Origin: JAAYGD01 sp964609995
Lineage (GTDB): Bacteria > Bacillota_I > Bacilli_A > RF39 > UBA660
DNA: 27,200 nt
Direction of reading: 5' to 3'
Assembly (NCBI GenBank): GCA_964609995.1
Contig: CAZSTI010000011.1
Location: 1-27,200 of the forward strand
The position numbers and the translations under genes are program-made. Under the pieces are notes generated by a model. That model was given only the letters and a program-made list of their open reading frames with translations. It was not told the DNA's origin and ran no database searches. Below are positions 1-7,709 of the stretch, piece by piece. How positions within the stretch are numbered: position 1 is the stretch's first letter; every line of letters starts with the position of its first letter.

Positions 1-1471
1 CTTCTGCTTCTTTAACCATTTTATCAATTTCTGCATCAGTCAAATTAGTAGATGCTGTAATAGTAATTGATTGTTCCTTATTAGTTCCCAAATCTTTTGC
101 TTTTACATTTACAATTCCATTAGCATCTATATCAAAAGTAACTTCTATTTGAGGTATTCCTCTTGGAGCTGGTGGTATATTAGAAAGTTGAAATCTTCCT
201 AAAGTCTTATTATCAGAAGCCATAGGTCTTTCACCTTGTAATACATGAATATCTACAGCTGGTTGATTATCAGCAGCAGTTGAAAAAACTTGTGATTTTG
301 ATGTAGGTATTGTTGTGTTTCTTTCAATTAATACTGTATTTACTCCACCTAAAGTTTCAATTCCCAAAGATAATGGAGTAACATCTAATAATACTATATC
401 ATTTACATCTCCAGATAATACTCCACCTTGTATTGCAGCTCCCATAGCAACAACTTCATCAGGATTTACTCCTTTATGAGGTTCTTTTCCTATTTCGTTT
501 TTAACCAATTCTTGAACCATTGGAATACGAGTAGACCCTCCAACTAGAATAACCTTATCAATATCCTTTTTAGTTAATTTAGCGTCTTTTAATGCCTTTC
601 TAATAGGATCCACAGTTGATTCAACTAAATCTCTAATTAAATCTTCGAATTTTGCTCTTGTTAAGCTAAGTTCCATATGTAATGGTCCATCACTACCTTG
701 AGATATAAATGGTAAACTTATTTGAGTAGTAACTACTCCACTTAAGTCTTTCTTAGCTTTTTCTGCAGCATCTTTTAATCTTTGCATAGCCATTTTATCT
801 TTAGATAAATCAATATTATTATCTTTTTTAAATTCTTTTACTAAATAATCGATAATTCTTTCATCAAAGTCATCTCCTCCTAATTTATTATTTCCATTAG
901 TTGATTTAACTTCCCATACTCCTTCACCAATTTCAAGTATTGATACATCGAATGTACCACCACCCAAGTCATACACTAATATAGTATGATTGTTATCTTG
1001 TTTATCTAATCCATATGCTAAAGCTGCAGCAGTAGGTTCATTAACTATTCTTTCTACTACTAAACCCGCAATCTTTCCTGCATTTTTAGTAGCTTGTCTT
1101 TGTGGGTCATCAAAATAAGCAGGAACCGTTATTACAGCTTTTTCTACTTTTTGTCCCAAATAACTTTCAGCATATTCTTTCATATAAGATAAAATCATTG
1201 CGCTTATTTCTTCGGGTGTATATTTTTTGCCTTCAACTTCAACTTTTTTATCAGTTCCCATAAGTCTTTTAATTGACATTATAGTATTTGGATTTGTAAC
1301 CATTTGTCTTTTAGCAGCATCTCCAACTATTTTTTCTCCGTTTTTAAATGCCACTACAGAAGGTGTAGTTCTTCCTCCTTCTGGATTAGGTATTATCTTT
1401 GCTTCTCCTGCTTCTAATACACTAACACAACTATTAGTTGTTCCTAAATCTATTCCTATTATTTTACTCAT
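1..1471 (-). CDS. dnaK: Molecular chaperone DnaK (Hsp70), 3' end cut by window
   Basis: ATP-dependent Hsp70 chaperone that binds exposed hydrophobic segments of unfolded proteins in the cytosol, working with DnaJ and the exchange factor GrpE. The 490 visible residues start MSKIIGIDLGTTNSCVSV (phosphate-1 loop) and include the phosphate-2 motif VYDLGGGTFDVS, the adenosine-binding VILVGGSTRIP, and the substrate-binding domain with the linker region around DVTPLSLGIETLGG. The C-terminal helical lid (roughly 110-120 residues) lies outside the window. The ATG at 1469-1471 is preceded by an AGGAGA-type ribosome site. It overlaps the last 8 bases of grpE, which indicates translational coupling. It is the third gene of the hrcA-grpE-dnaK operon and so should fall under HrcA/CIRCE control. 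dnaJ probably follows beyond the window (inference). Confidence 0.98.
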   Translation of the reverse strand, partial: MSKIIGIDLGTTNSCVSVLEAGEAKIIPNPEGGRTTPSVVAFKNGEKIVGDAAKRQMVTNPNTIMSIKRLMGTDKKVEVEGKKYTPEEISAMILSYMKEYAESYLGQKVEKAVITVPAYFDDPQRQATKNAGKIAGLVVERIVNEPTAAALAYGLDKQDNNHTILVYDLGGGTFDVSILEIGEGVWEVKSTNGNNKLGGDDFDERIIDYLVKEFKKDNNIDLSKDKMAMQRLKDAAEKAKKDLSGVVTTQISLPFISQGSDGPLHMELSLTRAKFEDLIRDLVESTVDPIRKALKDAKLTKKDIDKVILVGGSTRIPMVQELVKNEIGKEPHKGVNPDEVVAMGAAIQGGVLSGDVNDIVLLDVTPLSLGIETLGGVNTVLIERNTTIPTSKSQVFSTAADNQPAVDIHVLQGERPMASDNKTLGRFQLSNIPPAPRGIPQIEVTFDIDANGIVNVKAKDLGTNKEQSITITASTNLTDAEIDKMVKEAE

Positions 1472-1970
1472 TTTTCATCTCTCCTTTTTTTATATTTACT
1501 TTAACCATTGTAGGTCTAATTACCTTGTCTTTATATATATATCCTTTTTGTAATATTTCTATTACAATATTGTTTTCATATTCTTCTATGTCATCAGTTA
1601 ATACAGCTTGATGATATGTTGGATCAAAAGTCTTATTTATAGATTCTATTTCTTTAACTTCATATTTATTTAATAAATTAACTATACTTGAATATATCAT
1701 CTTAAATCCTTCTAAAAACTTTGATAATTCATCAGTTAAATTAGCATCATCCAACTTAATTGCTCTTTCAAAATTATCTATTATTGGAAGAAGTTCTAAT
1801 ATTAAATCTTCATCACTATATTTAAGCATTCTGTTTAATTCTTCATCTTTTCTTTTTTTATAATTTTGTAGTTCTGCCAAAGATCTTAATACTTTATCAT
1901 TTAATTCAATATTTTCTAATTTAATTTTTTCTAATTCTTCATTATTATCTTCTTTTTTCTTTGTCATCAT
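1464..1970 (-). CDS. grpE: Nucleotide exchange factor GrpE
   Basis: GrpE releases ADP from DnaK and resets the chaperone cycle; it acts as a cytosolic dimer. The 168-residue protein has the family layout: a charged, helical N-terminal half (about residues 5-60, dimerising coiled coil, with the LAELQNYKKR stretch) and a C-terminal beta head with FDPTYHQAV (115-123) and LQKGYIYKDKVIRPTMVKV (140-158). Its ATG overlaps the hrcA stop in an ATGA arrangement, and its own end overlaps the dnaK start by 8 bases, so all three genes are tightly coupled. Two adjacent Met codons stand at the start, so the exact initiator could be one codon later. Confidence 0.96.
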   Translation of the reverse strand: MMTKKKEDNNEELEKIKLENIELNDKVLRSLAELQNYKKRKDEELNRMLKYSDEDLILELLPIIDNFERAIKLDDANLTDELSKFLEGFKMIYSSIVNLLNKYEVKEIESINKTFDPTYHQAVLTDDIEEYENNIVIEILQKGYIYKDKVIRPTMVKVNIKKGEMKNE

Positions 1971-2962
1971 TCCCTCTCAATCTTCTTCTTTACGTAATCT
2001 AAATAACTAACTACTTTATCATATTCCATTCTTTTGGGGCCAATAATCGCAATCGTCCCCTCTTCTCCATTAATATTATATTTTGTTTTTATTATAGTAA
2101 CATCAGAATCTATATTACTTTCATCTCCAATATACACATTAATGCCTTCTTTAGTTTCTTCAACACTATGTATTAATTCCTCATCATTTAGTTTTTTTAT
2201 AATTCTTCTCATTTTTTCAGAATCATCAAATTCTGGTTGAGATAACATGTTAGTTTTAACTGAAACATTATAATTATTTGATTTTTGAGTAAATTCATTA
2301 AATGCATCATAAAATATATTATAGATAGCTTCATGTTGTTTAATATAATTCCCTATTATAGGTTTTATTTCAAACTCTAATTTTTCACTCACTTCATCAA
2401 TTGGAGTTCCAATTAACAAACTATTTATTAAGTCCACCATTTTTTTAATTTCATCAACAGACAAATTTTTGCCTATATTAATTGATTTGTTTTCCACATG
2501 GCCTTTATCGGTTATTATTATTGCAACAAGTGAAAATTCACTAATAGGTATTACTTCAATTTTTTTTAATTTATTATCGGCTGAAGATTTTCCCAATACT
2601 ATAGAAGTATATGATGTCATATCAGATATTATTTCCATGCTTTTAGTTATAGCATCAGTTAATATTAGTTTATTGTTTTTAAAAATAGTTTGTAATTTTA
2701 ATACTTCTTCTCCTGTCATCTCTTTTGGTTTCATTAACTCATCTACATAATATCTGTAACCTTTTTCGCTAGGTATTCTTCCTGAAGAAGTATGAGTTTT
2801 TTCTAAATAACCCAAATCTTCCAAATCAGCCATATCATTTCTTATTGTTGCAGATGAACAATCCAATTCATCACATAAAGATTTTGATCCTACAGGTTTA
2901 ACTGTTTTAATATATTCTTCTACTATTTTTTTTAATAAATCTTTTTGTCTATTAGTAATCAA
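1967..2962 (-). CDS. hrcA: Heat-inducible transcription repressor HrcA
   Basis: HrcA represses class I heat-shock genes by binding CIRCE operators and is kept active by GroEL in Bacillus (known for the family). The N-terminal winged helix (about residues 1-75) shows SSATIRNDM (36-44) and the wing motif HTSSGRIPSEKGYRYYVD (57-74). The remainder is the GAF-like and dimerisation region. At 331 residues it is close to the usual 340. The start codon is TTG (2960-2962), 7-8 bases after a strong GGAGGTGAGG ribosome site; no better ATG is placed near this site. The gene ends in TGA, overlapping grpE. A CIRCE element lies in its own promoter, so it is autoregulated. Confidence 0.97.
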   Translation of the reverse strand: MITNRQKDLLKKIVEEYIKTVKPVGSKSLCDELDCSSATIRNDMADLEDLGYLEKTHTSSGRIPSEKGYRYYVDELMKPKEMTGEEVLKLQTIFKNNKLILTDAITKSMEIISDMTSYTSIVLGKSSADNKLKKIEVIPISEFSLVAIIITDKGHVENKSINIGKNLSVDEIKKMVDLINSLLIGTPIDEVSEKLEFEIKPIIGNYIKQHEAIYNIFYDAFNEFTQKSNNYNVSVKTNMLSQPEFDDSEKMRRIIKKLNDEELIHSVEETKEGINVYIGDESNIDSDVTIIKTKYNINGEEGTIAIIGPKRMEYDKVVSYLDYVKKKIERE

Positions 2963-2990
2963 TGCCTCACCTCCTCAACCAAACAATATG

Positions 2991-3019
2991 ATTATAATAT
3001 ATCTTTTTAGCAATGTCAA
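2991..3019 (-). promoter_or_regulatory. SigA-type promoter of hrcA-grpE-dnaK
   Basis: On the minus strand TTGACA (3014-3019) and TATAAT (2991-2996) are both perfect consensus hexamers with a 17-base spacer. Transcription should begin near 2984, just upstream of the hrcA ribosome site. The -35 box lies inside the CIRCE operator, so bound HrcA would block RNA polymerase directly. Confidence 0.9.
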
Positions 3020-3033
3020 TATAAGAGTGCTAA
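3007..3033 (-). promoter_or_regulatory. CIRCE operator (HrcA binding site)
   Basis: Inverted repeat with the 9-9-9 layout of CIRCE. Read on the plus strand, the left arm TTAGCAATG is imperfect, the 9-base spacer follows, and the right arm GAGTGCTAA is a perfect consensus arm. It overlaps the -35 box of the hrcA promoter. In the left arm the three bases next to the spacer depart from the consensus CTC, partly because they also form the -35 hexamer. Confidence 0.92.
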
Positions 3034-3062
3034 AAAGAGAAATATTTTTAGTATTTCTCTTT
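3034..3062 (-). terminator. Rho-independent terminator of rnfCD
   Basis: Stem of 11 bp (3034-3044 with 3052-3062) and a 7-base loop, with a run of U on the minus strand leading into the CIRCE element. It sits 24 bases after the rnfD stop and directly abuts the CIRCE operator, insulating the heat-shock operon from upstream transcription. Confidence 0.8.
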
Positions 3063-3086
3063 TACCAATCATAAATATTAAATATT

Positions 3087-4163
3087 TTATATTGCTCTTG
3101 ATATAAAATAGGAAATTATAACCGCAAATATTATTCCAATAAGTATAAAAATATAACCATAATTGCTGTCTTGTTTAGATTTTACTCCTAATCTATCTAA
3201 TAATAAAACCAACATGTTCATAATTAATACTGCTACTAATATTCTTTCAGGATTATCAGTTAAAAACCTAACACAAACAGTTAAAATGCCCAATCCTAAA
3301 CCATATAATACTTGTCCAATACTAGTAGTTGGAGTAGTAACTGGATCCGTCATAAATACTGATATAAACAATAAACTTCCACTTAATAAATTAAATATTG
3401 GAAACCATATTCCTTCTCCATGATTAGACGCAATCATAAACGTCATAATAAATACTGTTAATAAATATGTTAAGGTTACTTTCCATTTAATTACTTTTAA
3501 AATGGAAAGAAATGCAAAAGAAACCAATATCAAAAATGCATTTGTAGTCCCTATACTTCCAGGAACTGTTCCAAATAGAAAATTAAAAAAATTTCCATAT
3601 GGAGCCACCAAATTGTTATAATTCATAGAAGTGTACTCAATATTTACTACCGAAGAATATTTTTCAAGTTCTAAGGGATTTAAATAATTAGAAAAATTTG
3701 ATAATAAACTTCCAAATAACAATAGTATAAATATATAACCTAACGCTGCAGGATTAAAAAGATTCTCTCCAAAACCTCCATATATCATTTTTCCAAATAA
3801 TGTTGCAACTAGAGCTCCTATTATTACAATATAAATAGGAACATTAACTGGTAATAATAAAGATAAAAACAAACCAGGAATGATTGAATAAAACGGTAAA
3901 TTCTTTTTATATCCAATTTTTTTGCTTTCAATCTTTAAATATATTCTTTCAGTAATGTAAGAAGTTAAACATGCCACAAAGATTACAATTAAAGGATAGA
4001 ATACATCAAGCAAAGGATATTTATTTTCTATAAAAACTAAAAAAACATTTTTATAAACCGAAAACAATAATAAAGGAATTAATACCAACAATAGTCTCTT
4101 ATAAATTAAATCCGTAGAATCTTCATCTCTAATATGAGGTCCACTGTCAATCGCATATTTCAT
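3087..4163 (-). CDS. rnfD: RnfD/NqrB-family membrane subunit, lacking the usual flavinylation motif
   Basis: RnfD is a membrane subunit of the ion-pumping ferredoxin:NAD+ oxidoreductase and normally carries FMN on a Thr in an S(G/S)ATP motif. This 358-residue protein has the family hallmarks: DSGPHIRDEDS near the N-terminus, GGFGENLFNPAALGY, FGTVPGSIGTTN, MTDPVTTPTT and GLGLGILTVCVRF, with about nine or ten hydrophobic segments. Where relatives carry the SATP motif, just before the PGS(I/L)G segment, this protein reads IEYTSMNYNNL and has no recognisable SGAT/SSAT. The start is the ATG at 4161-4163, which has AAGGAG upstream; an in-frame ATG at 4205 would overlap rnfC by 41 bases and has no comparable ribosome site. 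It follows rnfC by one base. No rnfA, B, E or G gene is nearby. The family call is secure; electron transfer function is uncertain. Confidence 0.85.
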   Translation of the reverse strand: MKYAIDSGPHIRDEDSTDLIYKRLLLVLIPLLLFSVYKNVFLVFIENKYPLLDVFYPLIVIFVACLTSYITERIYLKIESKKIGYKKNLPFYSIIPGLFLSLLLPVNVPIYIVIIGALVATLFGKMIYGGFGENLFNPAALGYIFILLLFGSLLSNFSNYLNPLELEKYSSVVNIEYTSMNYNNLVAPYGNFFNFLFGTVPGSIGTTNAFLILVSFAFLSILKVIKWKVTLTYLLTVFIMTFMIASNHGEGIWFPIFNLLSGSLLFISVFMTDPVTTPTTSIGQVLYGLGLGILTVCVRFLTDNPERILVAVLIMNMLVLLLDRLGVKSKQDSNYGYIFILIGIIFAVIISYFISRAI

Positions 4164-4164
4164 A

Positions 4165-5403
4165 CTATCTACTCCTTTTGGCTTTCTTAACAAAGCTTCT
4201 AACATCTATATTAGATGGGCATATAAATGAACACATACCACATTCTATACATTTTTCGGGTTTTAATTTTTTTAAAGCTTCCAAATTATTTACATTATCC
4301 TTGATTAATACTGGCGCAATATTAGCGGGACACATTTCTATACATTTTCCGCATCTAAAACAAGGATAAACCTTCTTATCTTCAATATCATCCAAAAATA
4401 ATATTCCATTTAAATTTGGAGTAACTATCAAATCATTCTTTGGAAGCGCTCTTCCCATCATGGGGCCTCCAGAAACATACTTAATTGTATCTCCAGCAAT
4501 CAATTCAATATTTTGCAATATATCTTTTAGATTGGTTCCTATTCTTAAAATTGCATTGGTTTGTTCCTTAACTCTTTCTCCACTAATTGTTACAATTCTC
4601 TTATCAATACAAGTGTTAAACTTTAATGCCTTATATATAGAATAAACAGTAGATATATTATTTACAACAATTCCTCTTTCTTGAGGATATTTTTCATAAC
4701 TTTCTTTAGTAATTTCTTTTACTAGTACCTTTTCCCATCCAACTGGATAAAAATCTTTTACACTAACAATATGAATTTTAGAATAATTAATAGTATTATT
4801 CGAATAAATAGATAATAAATCAGTATATTTCTCATTAATTGCAATAAAACAATCCCTTAACTTATTAATAGTAATAATTGCATTAATTGTTTCAATTATT
4901 TCTTTAAAATATTCTTTTGCTAATACATAATCAGAAGTTATATAAGGTTCACATTCTACTGCGTTTACTATTAATGTTTTTAGTATTGGCTCATACTTTA
5001 TATATGTAGGGAAGTTTCCTCCTCCCATACTAGTAACTCCACATTTTTTTAACAATTCCAAATACTCTTCTTTAGTATATGTATTAATATCTTCAACTAT
5101 TTCTTCTTTTGGTTGTCTTCCTTTTTTCTCAATAACAAAACATTTTACAGTTCTTCCATCAAAATAAACACAATCACTTATATCACGAATCATTCCGCTT
5201 ACTGGAGACACAATAGAAAAATCCAAATCCTTTTTTATTGCTAGAGGATCGTTTTTCTTAATTTTTTTATCTTTTTTAACTAAAATTTCAACATCAGTTG
5301 AAAAATTAACCACTAATGGAATATATAGTAAATCAATATCACTCAAATCAATTAATTTATCTTTTGATAAATAATCTTTATCATCAAATATAATTTTGTC
5401 CAT
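4165..5403 (-). CDS. rnfC: RnfC-like NADH/ferredoxin-facing Fe-S subunit
   Basis: RnfC is the peripheral cytoplasmic subunit of the Rnf complex, with an NADH/FMN domain like NuoF and two 4Fe-4S clusters. Seen here (412 residues): a variant of the GGAGFPT loop (GGGNFPT), VNAVECEPY, and GGPMMGRALP. Two ferredoxin-type clusters follow: CFRCGKCIEMCP (348-359) and CIECGMCSFICP (385-396). The C-terminal repeat-rich extension of gammaproteobacterial RnfC is absent, as is usual in Firmicutes. The start at 5403 is supported by AAGGAGGA 7 bases upstream; an upstream in-frame ATG at 5466 would add 21 hydrophobic residues without a ribosome site. It is followed immediately by rnfD, and those are the only rnf genes in the window. 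Confidence 0.92.
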   Translation of the reverse strand: MDKIIFDDKDYLSKDKLIDLSDIDLLYIPLVVNFSTDVEILVKKDKKIKKNDPLAIKKDLDFSIVSPVSGMIRDISDCVYFDGRTVKCFVIEKKGRQPKEEIVEDINTYTKEEYLELLKKCGVTSMGGGNFPTYIKYEPILKTLIVNAVECEPYITSDYVLAKEYFKEIIETINAIITINKLRDCFIAINEKYTDLLSIYSNNTINYSKIHIVSVKDFYPVGWEKVLVKEITKESYEKYPQERGIVVNNISTVYSIYKALKFNTCIDKRIVTISGERVKEQTNAILRIGTNLKDILQNIELIAGDTIKYVSGGPMMGRALPKNDLIVTPNLNGILFLDDIEDKKVYPCFRCGKCIEMCPANIAPVLIKDNVNNLEALKKLKPEKCIECGMCSFICPSNIDVRSFVKKAKRSR

Positions 5404-5443
5404 AAGAGATTCCTCCTTATTATTCAATATAATAATAACATTA

Positions 5444-5471
5444 TTTATAACAAAAATAAACAACAAAACAA
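5444..5471 (-). promoter_or_regulatory. Possible promoter of rnfC-rnfD
   Basis: TTGTTT (5466-5471), 16-base spacer, TATAAA (5444-5449) on the minus strand in the 79-base gap between yqeH and rnfC. The gap is extremely AT-rich, so chance matches are likely; no terminator was seen after yqeH, so read-through is also possible. Confidence 0.3.
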
Positions 5472-5482
5472 AATATTATTGA

Positions 5483-6457
5483 TTATGTTAATTTTATTCT
5501 TTCATAAACATTTATTTCTTTATCAATAAATATTTTTATATTAGCATTCTTTCCGAATCTAAAAACACATAAGTCACTTATTACTATTTCTCTTTCATTA
5601 TTTATATTAAATTCATAATAACAACCATCTAATACTTTATTGCTTTTATCAATAACCAATTTATTTGAACCATATATAATGATACTGTTTTTACCTTCAG
5701 AGTTGCATTCAACAGAGCAATATTTATCAATTTTTATAATTGTTTTCTTATTAAACTGCAATATTTTAGGTTTAATTTCATTATCTATAATTATAGTTTT
5801 TATATCTTCCAAATTAACCTTTTTTAGTATACTCCCCTTTTTTACAATTCCGGGAGTATCAATCAAATTAATATTATCAGTTAATTTAAAACTTATATTT
5901 TGTAACGTTGTAGATGGATAATAACTAGTCAATAATTCTTCTTCTTTATTAGAATAATTTTTTAATAACTTTTTTATTAAAGAAGATTTTCCACTGTTAG
6001 TATAACCAACAACATATATCTTATCTTTTTCTTTAAGCAAAATATTATATAATTTATCTAAGTTATAATTATTTTTACTACTTATAATAATATATTCCTT
6101 ATATCCAGGAAATATTTTTTTAATATTAATTAATAGTTTGTTTTCATTATTAACTCTTGGAATTATATCTTTTTTATTTATAACCAAAATACTATCTTTT
6201 TTTCTATAATCAAGTATATTTTCATCACTAATATTTAAAATATCAACTACATGTAATATAGTTGATTCTTTGTCTTTTAATACTTCATTAATATTAATAT
6301 AAAAATCATTAGTATTTAAATTTAAATATTCACCATAATTTTTTAATCTAAAGCATCTTTTACATAATTTTTTTTCGTTATTTGGCTCTATATATCCATC
6401 GTTATTAAGATTTATAGATTGCAATTCTATTCCACAGCCAAGACATTTATTAATCAT
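5483..6457 (-). CDS. yqeH: Circularly permuted ribosome-biogenesis GTPase YqeH
   Basis: YqeH is a GTPase needed for 30S subunit assembly in Bacillus. The order of G motifs is permuted, which is diagnostic: G4 NKKD (94-97), G5 ISSK (125-128), then G1 GYTNSGKSS (151-159), G2 PSTT (181-184) and G3 DTPG (200-203). An N-terminal zinc finger is formed by C5, C8, C32 and C35. At 324 residues it is somewhat shorter than B. subtilis YqeH (about 366), the difference lying in the C-terminal part. It overlaps the end of yqeG by 8 bases, the same pairing as in Bacillus. Confidence 0.93.
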   Translation of the reverse strand: MINKCLGCGIELQSINLNNDGYIEPNNEKKLCKRCFRLKNYGEYLNLNTNDFYININEVLKDKESTILHVVDILNISDENILDYRKKDSILVINKKDIIPRVNNENKLLINIKKIFPGYKEYIIISSKNNYNLDKLYNILLKEKDKIYVVGYTNSGKSSLIKKLLKNYSNKEEELLTSYYPSTTLQNISFKLTDNINLIDTPGIVKKGSILKKVNLEDIKTIIIDNEIKPKILQFNKKTIIKIDKYCSVECNSEGKNSIIIYGSNKLVIDKSNKVLDGCYYEFNINNEREIVISDLCVFRFGKNANIKIFIDKEINVYERIKLT

Positions 6458-6971
6458 AATAGTTTCCTTTAATGAATCCTAATTTTTTTAACCTTAATCT
6501 TAATATTTTTTCTATTATTCTTTTTGATTTAATAAGAATATTTTCTTTTGTACTTATTCTATCTACTAAAATAGTATAAATACCTACTCTATTGCCACCT
6601 AAAATATCAGTTAATAATTGATCACCAATAAGCGCAATTTCACTTTCCGCAAATCTATATTCTTTTATTACTTTATTAAATTTCTTTTTAAATGGTTTTC
6701 TAGATTTAGCGGAACAGTCAACTTCTAATTTTTCTTTAAAAGGTTGAATCTTCTTTTTCTTAGCATTAGAAAATATAATAACTCTAAAACCCATTCTTTT
6801 TAATTTTTCAATTAAATCTATTATTTTTTTACTTGGTTTTTTCATATCATTAGTGATAATTGTGTTATCCAAATCAAAAAGCAAACATTTAATACCCATG
6901 CTATTTAATTTTTTATAATCAATATCATAAATATTATTTTTATACATATCGGGTTTGAATTTTTCTACCAT
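6450..6971 (-). CDS. yqeG: YqeG-family HAD hydrolase (haloacid dehalogenase IIIA phosphatase)
   Basis: HAD-superfamily phosphatase of 173 residues, usual family length. Motif I DLDNT is at 33-37 (nucleophile D33, acid D35), motif II FSNA at 67-70, motif III Lys in RKP at 91-93 and motif IV GDQLLTD at 116-122. The natural substrate is not established for this family; its constant pairing with yqeH suggests a link to ribosome assembly (inference). ATG 6969-6971 has AGGTGAT upstream. It is the first gene of yqeG-yqeH. Confidence 0.9.
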   Translation of the reverse strand: MVEKFKPDMYKNNIYDIDYKKLNSMGIKCLLFDLDNTIITNDMKKPSKKIIDLIEKLKRMGFRVIIFSNAKKKKIQPFKEKLEVDCSAKSRKPFKKKFNKVIKEYRFAESEIALIGDQLLTDILGGNRVGIYTILVDRISTKENILIKSKRIIEKILRLRLKKLGFIKGNYYD

Positions 6972-6988
6972 GCTATCACCTATTATTA

Positions 6989-7017
6989 ATTATACTATAT
7001 ATTTTGTTTATTTTAAA
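6989..7017 (-). promoter_or_regulatory. Probable promoter of yqeG-yqeH
   Basis: TTTAAA (7012-7017), 17-base spacer, perfect TATAAT (6989-6994) on the minus strand, with a start expected about 10 bases upstream of the yqeG ribosome site. The -35 box matches 4 of 6 and overlaps the end of the upstream methyltransferase gene. No terminator was seen after that gene. Confidence 0.5.
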
Positions 7018-7709
7018 CTAAATTCATATAAACTTATACCTATTGCGATAGTTAAATTTAAAGAATCTATTTCGTTACTGTGAGGTATTACTACACTTTT
7101 GTATTCTTTATACGATTTATCAAGTCCACTAGATTCGCTTCCAAATACCAAAGAAAATAAATTATCCTTTTTTATTTCTTCTAATTTATAATTGCCATCT
7201 GTCATAAAAGTATATATGAAATGATTGTTATACTTATTATTATACTCTTTAAAAGTAGAAAAAAATTCTATATTAATTCCAAATATAGAGCCCATAGAAG
7301 CTCTTATTACTTTAGGATTAAATATATCTACAGATGGTGTAATAATCGCTAAATTCTTATAATTAAATCCCAACATAGTTCTAATAATTGTGCCAACATT
7401 ACCCATATTTGAAGGGTTAACTAATACTACATGAGATTCGTTTTGATCTAAAGTTGAGTAATATTTATCAAATATTCCAATTACATAGCAATTTTCTTTA
7501 TCGCTTAATTTATTTACCAATTTATCATCATATATATATTCTATCTTATATTGATTACATAATTCAATTATTTTACTTTCTATTTCTTTATTAATTTCTG
7601 TTGAAAAAACAATCCTAGAAACTATGTTATTTTTTCTAGCTAACAACTCAATTGTAGGAAATATTCCTTGTGTATATGAATAATCAAAATCTTTTTCATA
7701 TTTTTTCAT
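7008..7709 (-). CDS. TrmH/SpoU-family RNA 2'-O-methyltransferase
   Basis: SPOUT-class methyltransferase that transfers a methyl group from SAM to a ribose 2'-O in tRNA or rRNA; the exact target cannot be told from sequence. The 233-residue protein has an N-terminal substrate-binding region (about 1-85) and the three SpoU motifs. These are motif 1 NPSNMGNVGTIIR (98-110), motif 2 LVFGSESSGL (187-196), and motif 3 IPHSNEIDSLNLTIAIGI (208-225), which shapes the trefoil knot. In motif 3 the usual SLNVS is SLNLT, within family variation. The gene overlaps hemW by 4 bases (ATGA). It does not belong to this operon in Bacillus. It might also be named RlmB-like or YsgA-like, but neither is supported specifically. 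Confidence 0.88.
   Translation of the reverse strand: MKKYEKDFDYSYTQGIFPTIELLARKNNIVSRIVFSTEINKEIESKIIELCNQYKIEYIYDDKLVNKLSDKENCYVIGIFDKYYSTLDQNESHVVLVNPSNMGNVGTIIRTMLGFNYKNLAIITPSVDIFNPKVIRASMGSIFGINIEFFSTFKEYNNKYNNHFIYTFMTDGNYKLEEIKKDNLFSLVFGSESSGLDKSYKEYKSVVIPHSNEIDSLNLTIAIGISLYEFSLK

Noticed and set aside
1227..1553. Plus-strand frame opposite the start of dnaK and the end of grpE
   Set aside because: Antisense to two certain genes, no ribosome site, no family resemblance.
5404..5466. Upstream in-frame start giving RnfC 21 extra hydrophobic residues
   Set aside because: AAGGAGGA lies directly before the ATG at 5403, family members begin near there, and the extra part reads through the AT-rich promoter gap.
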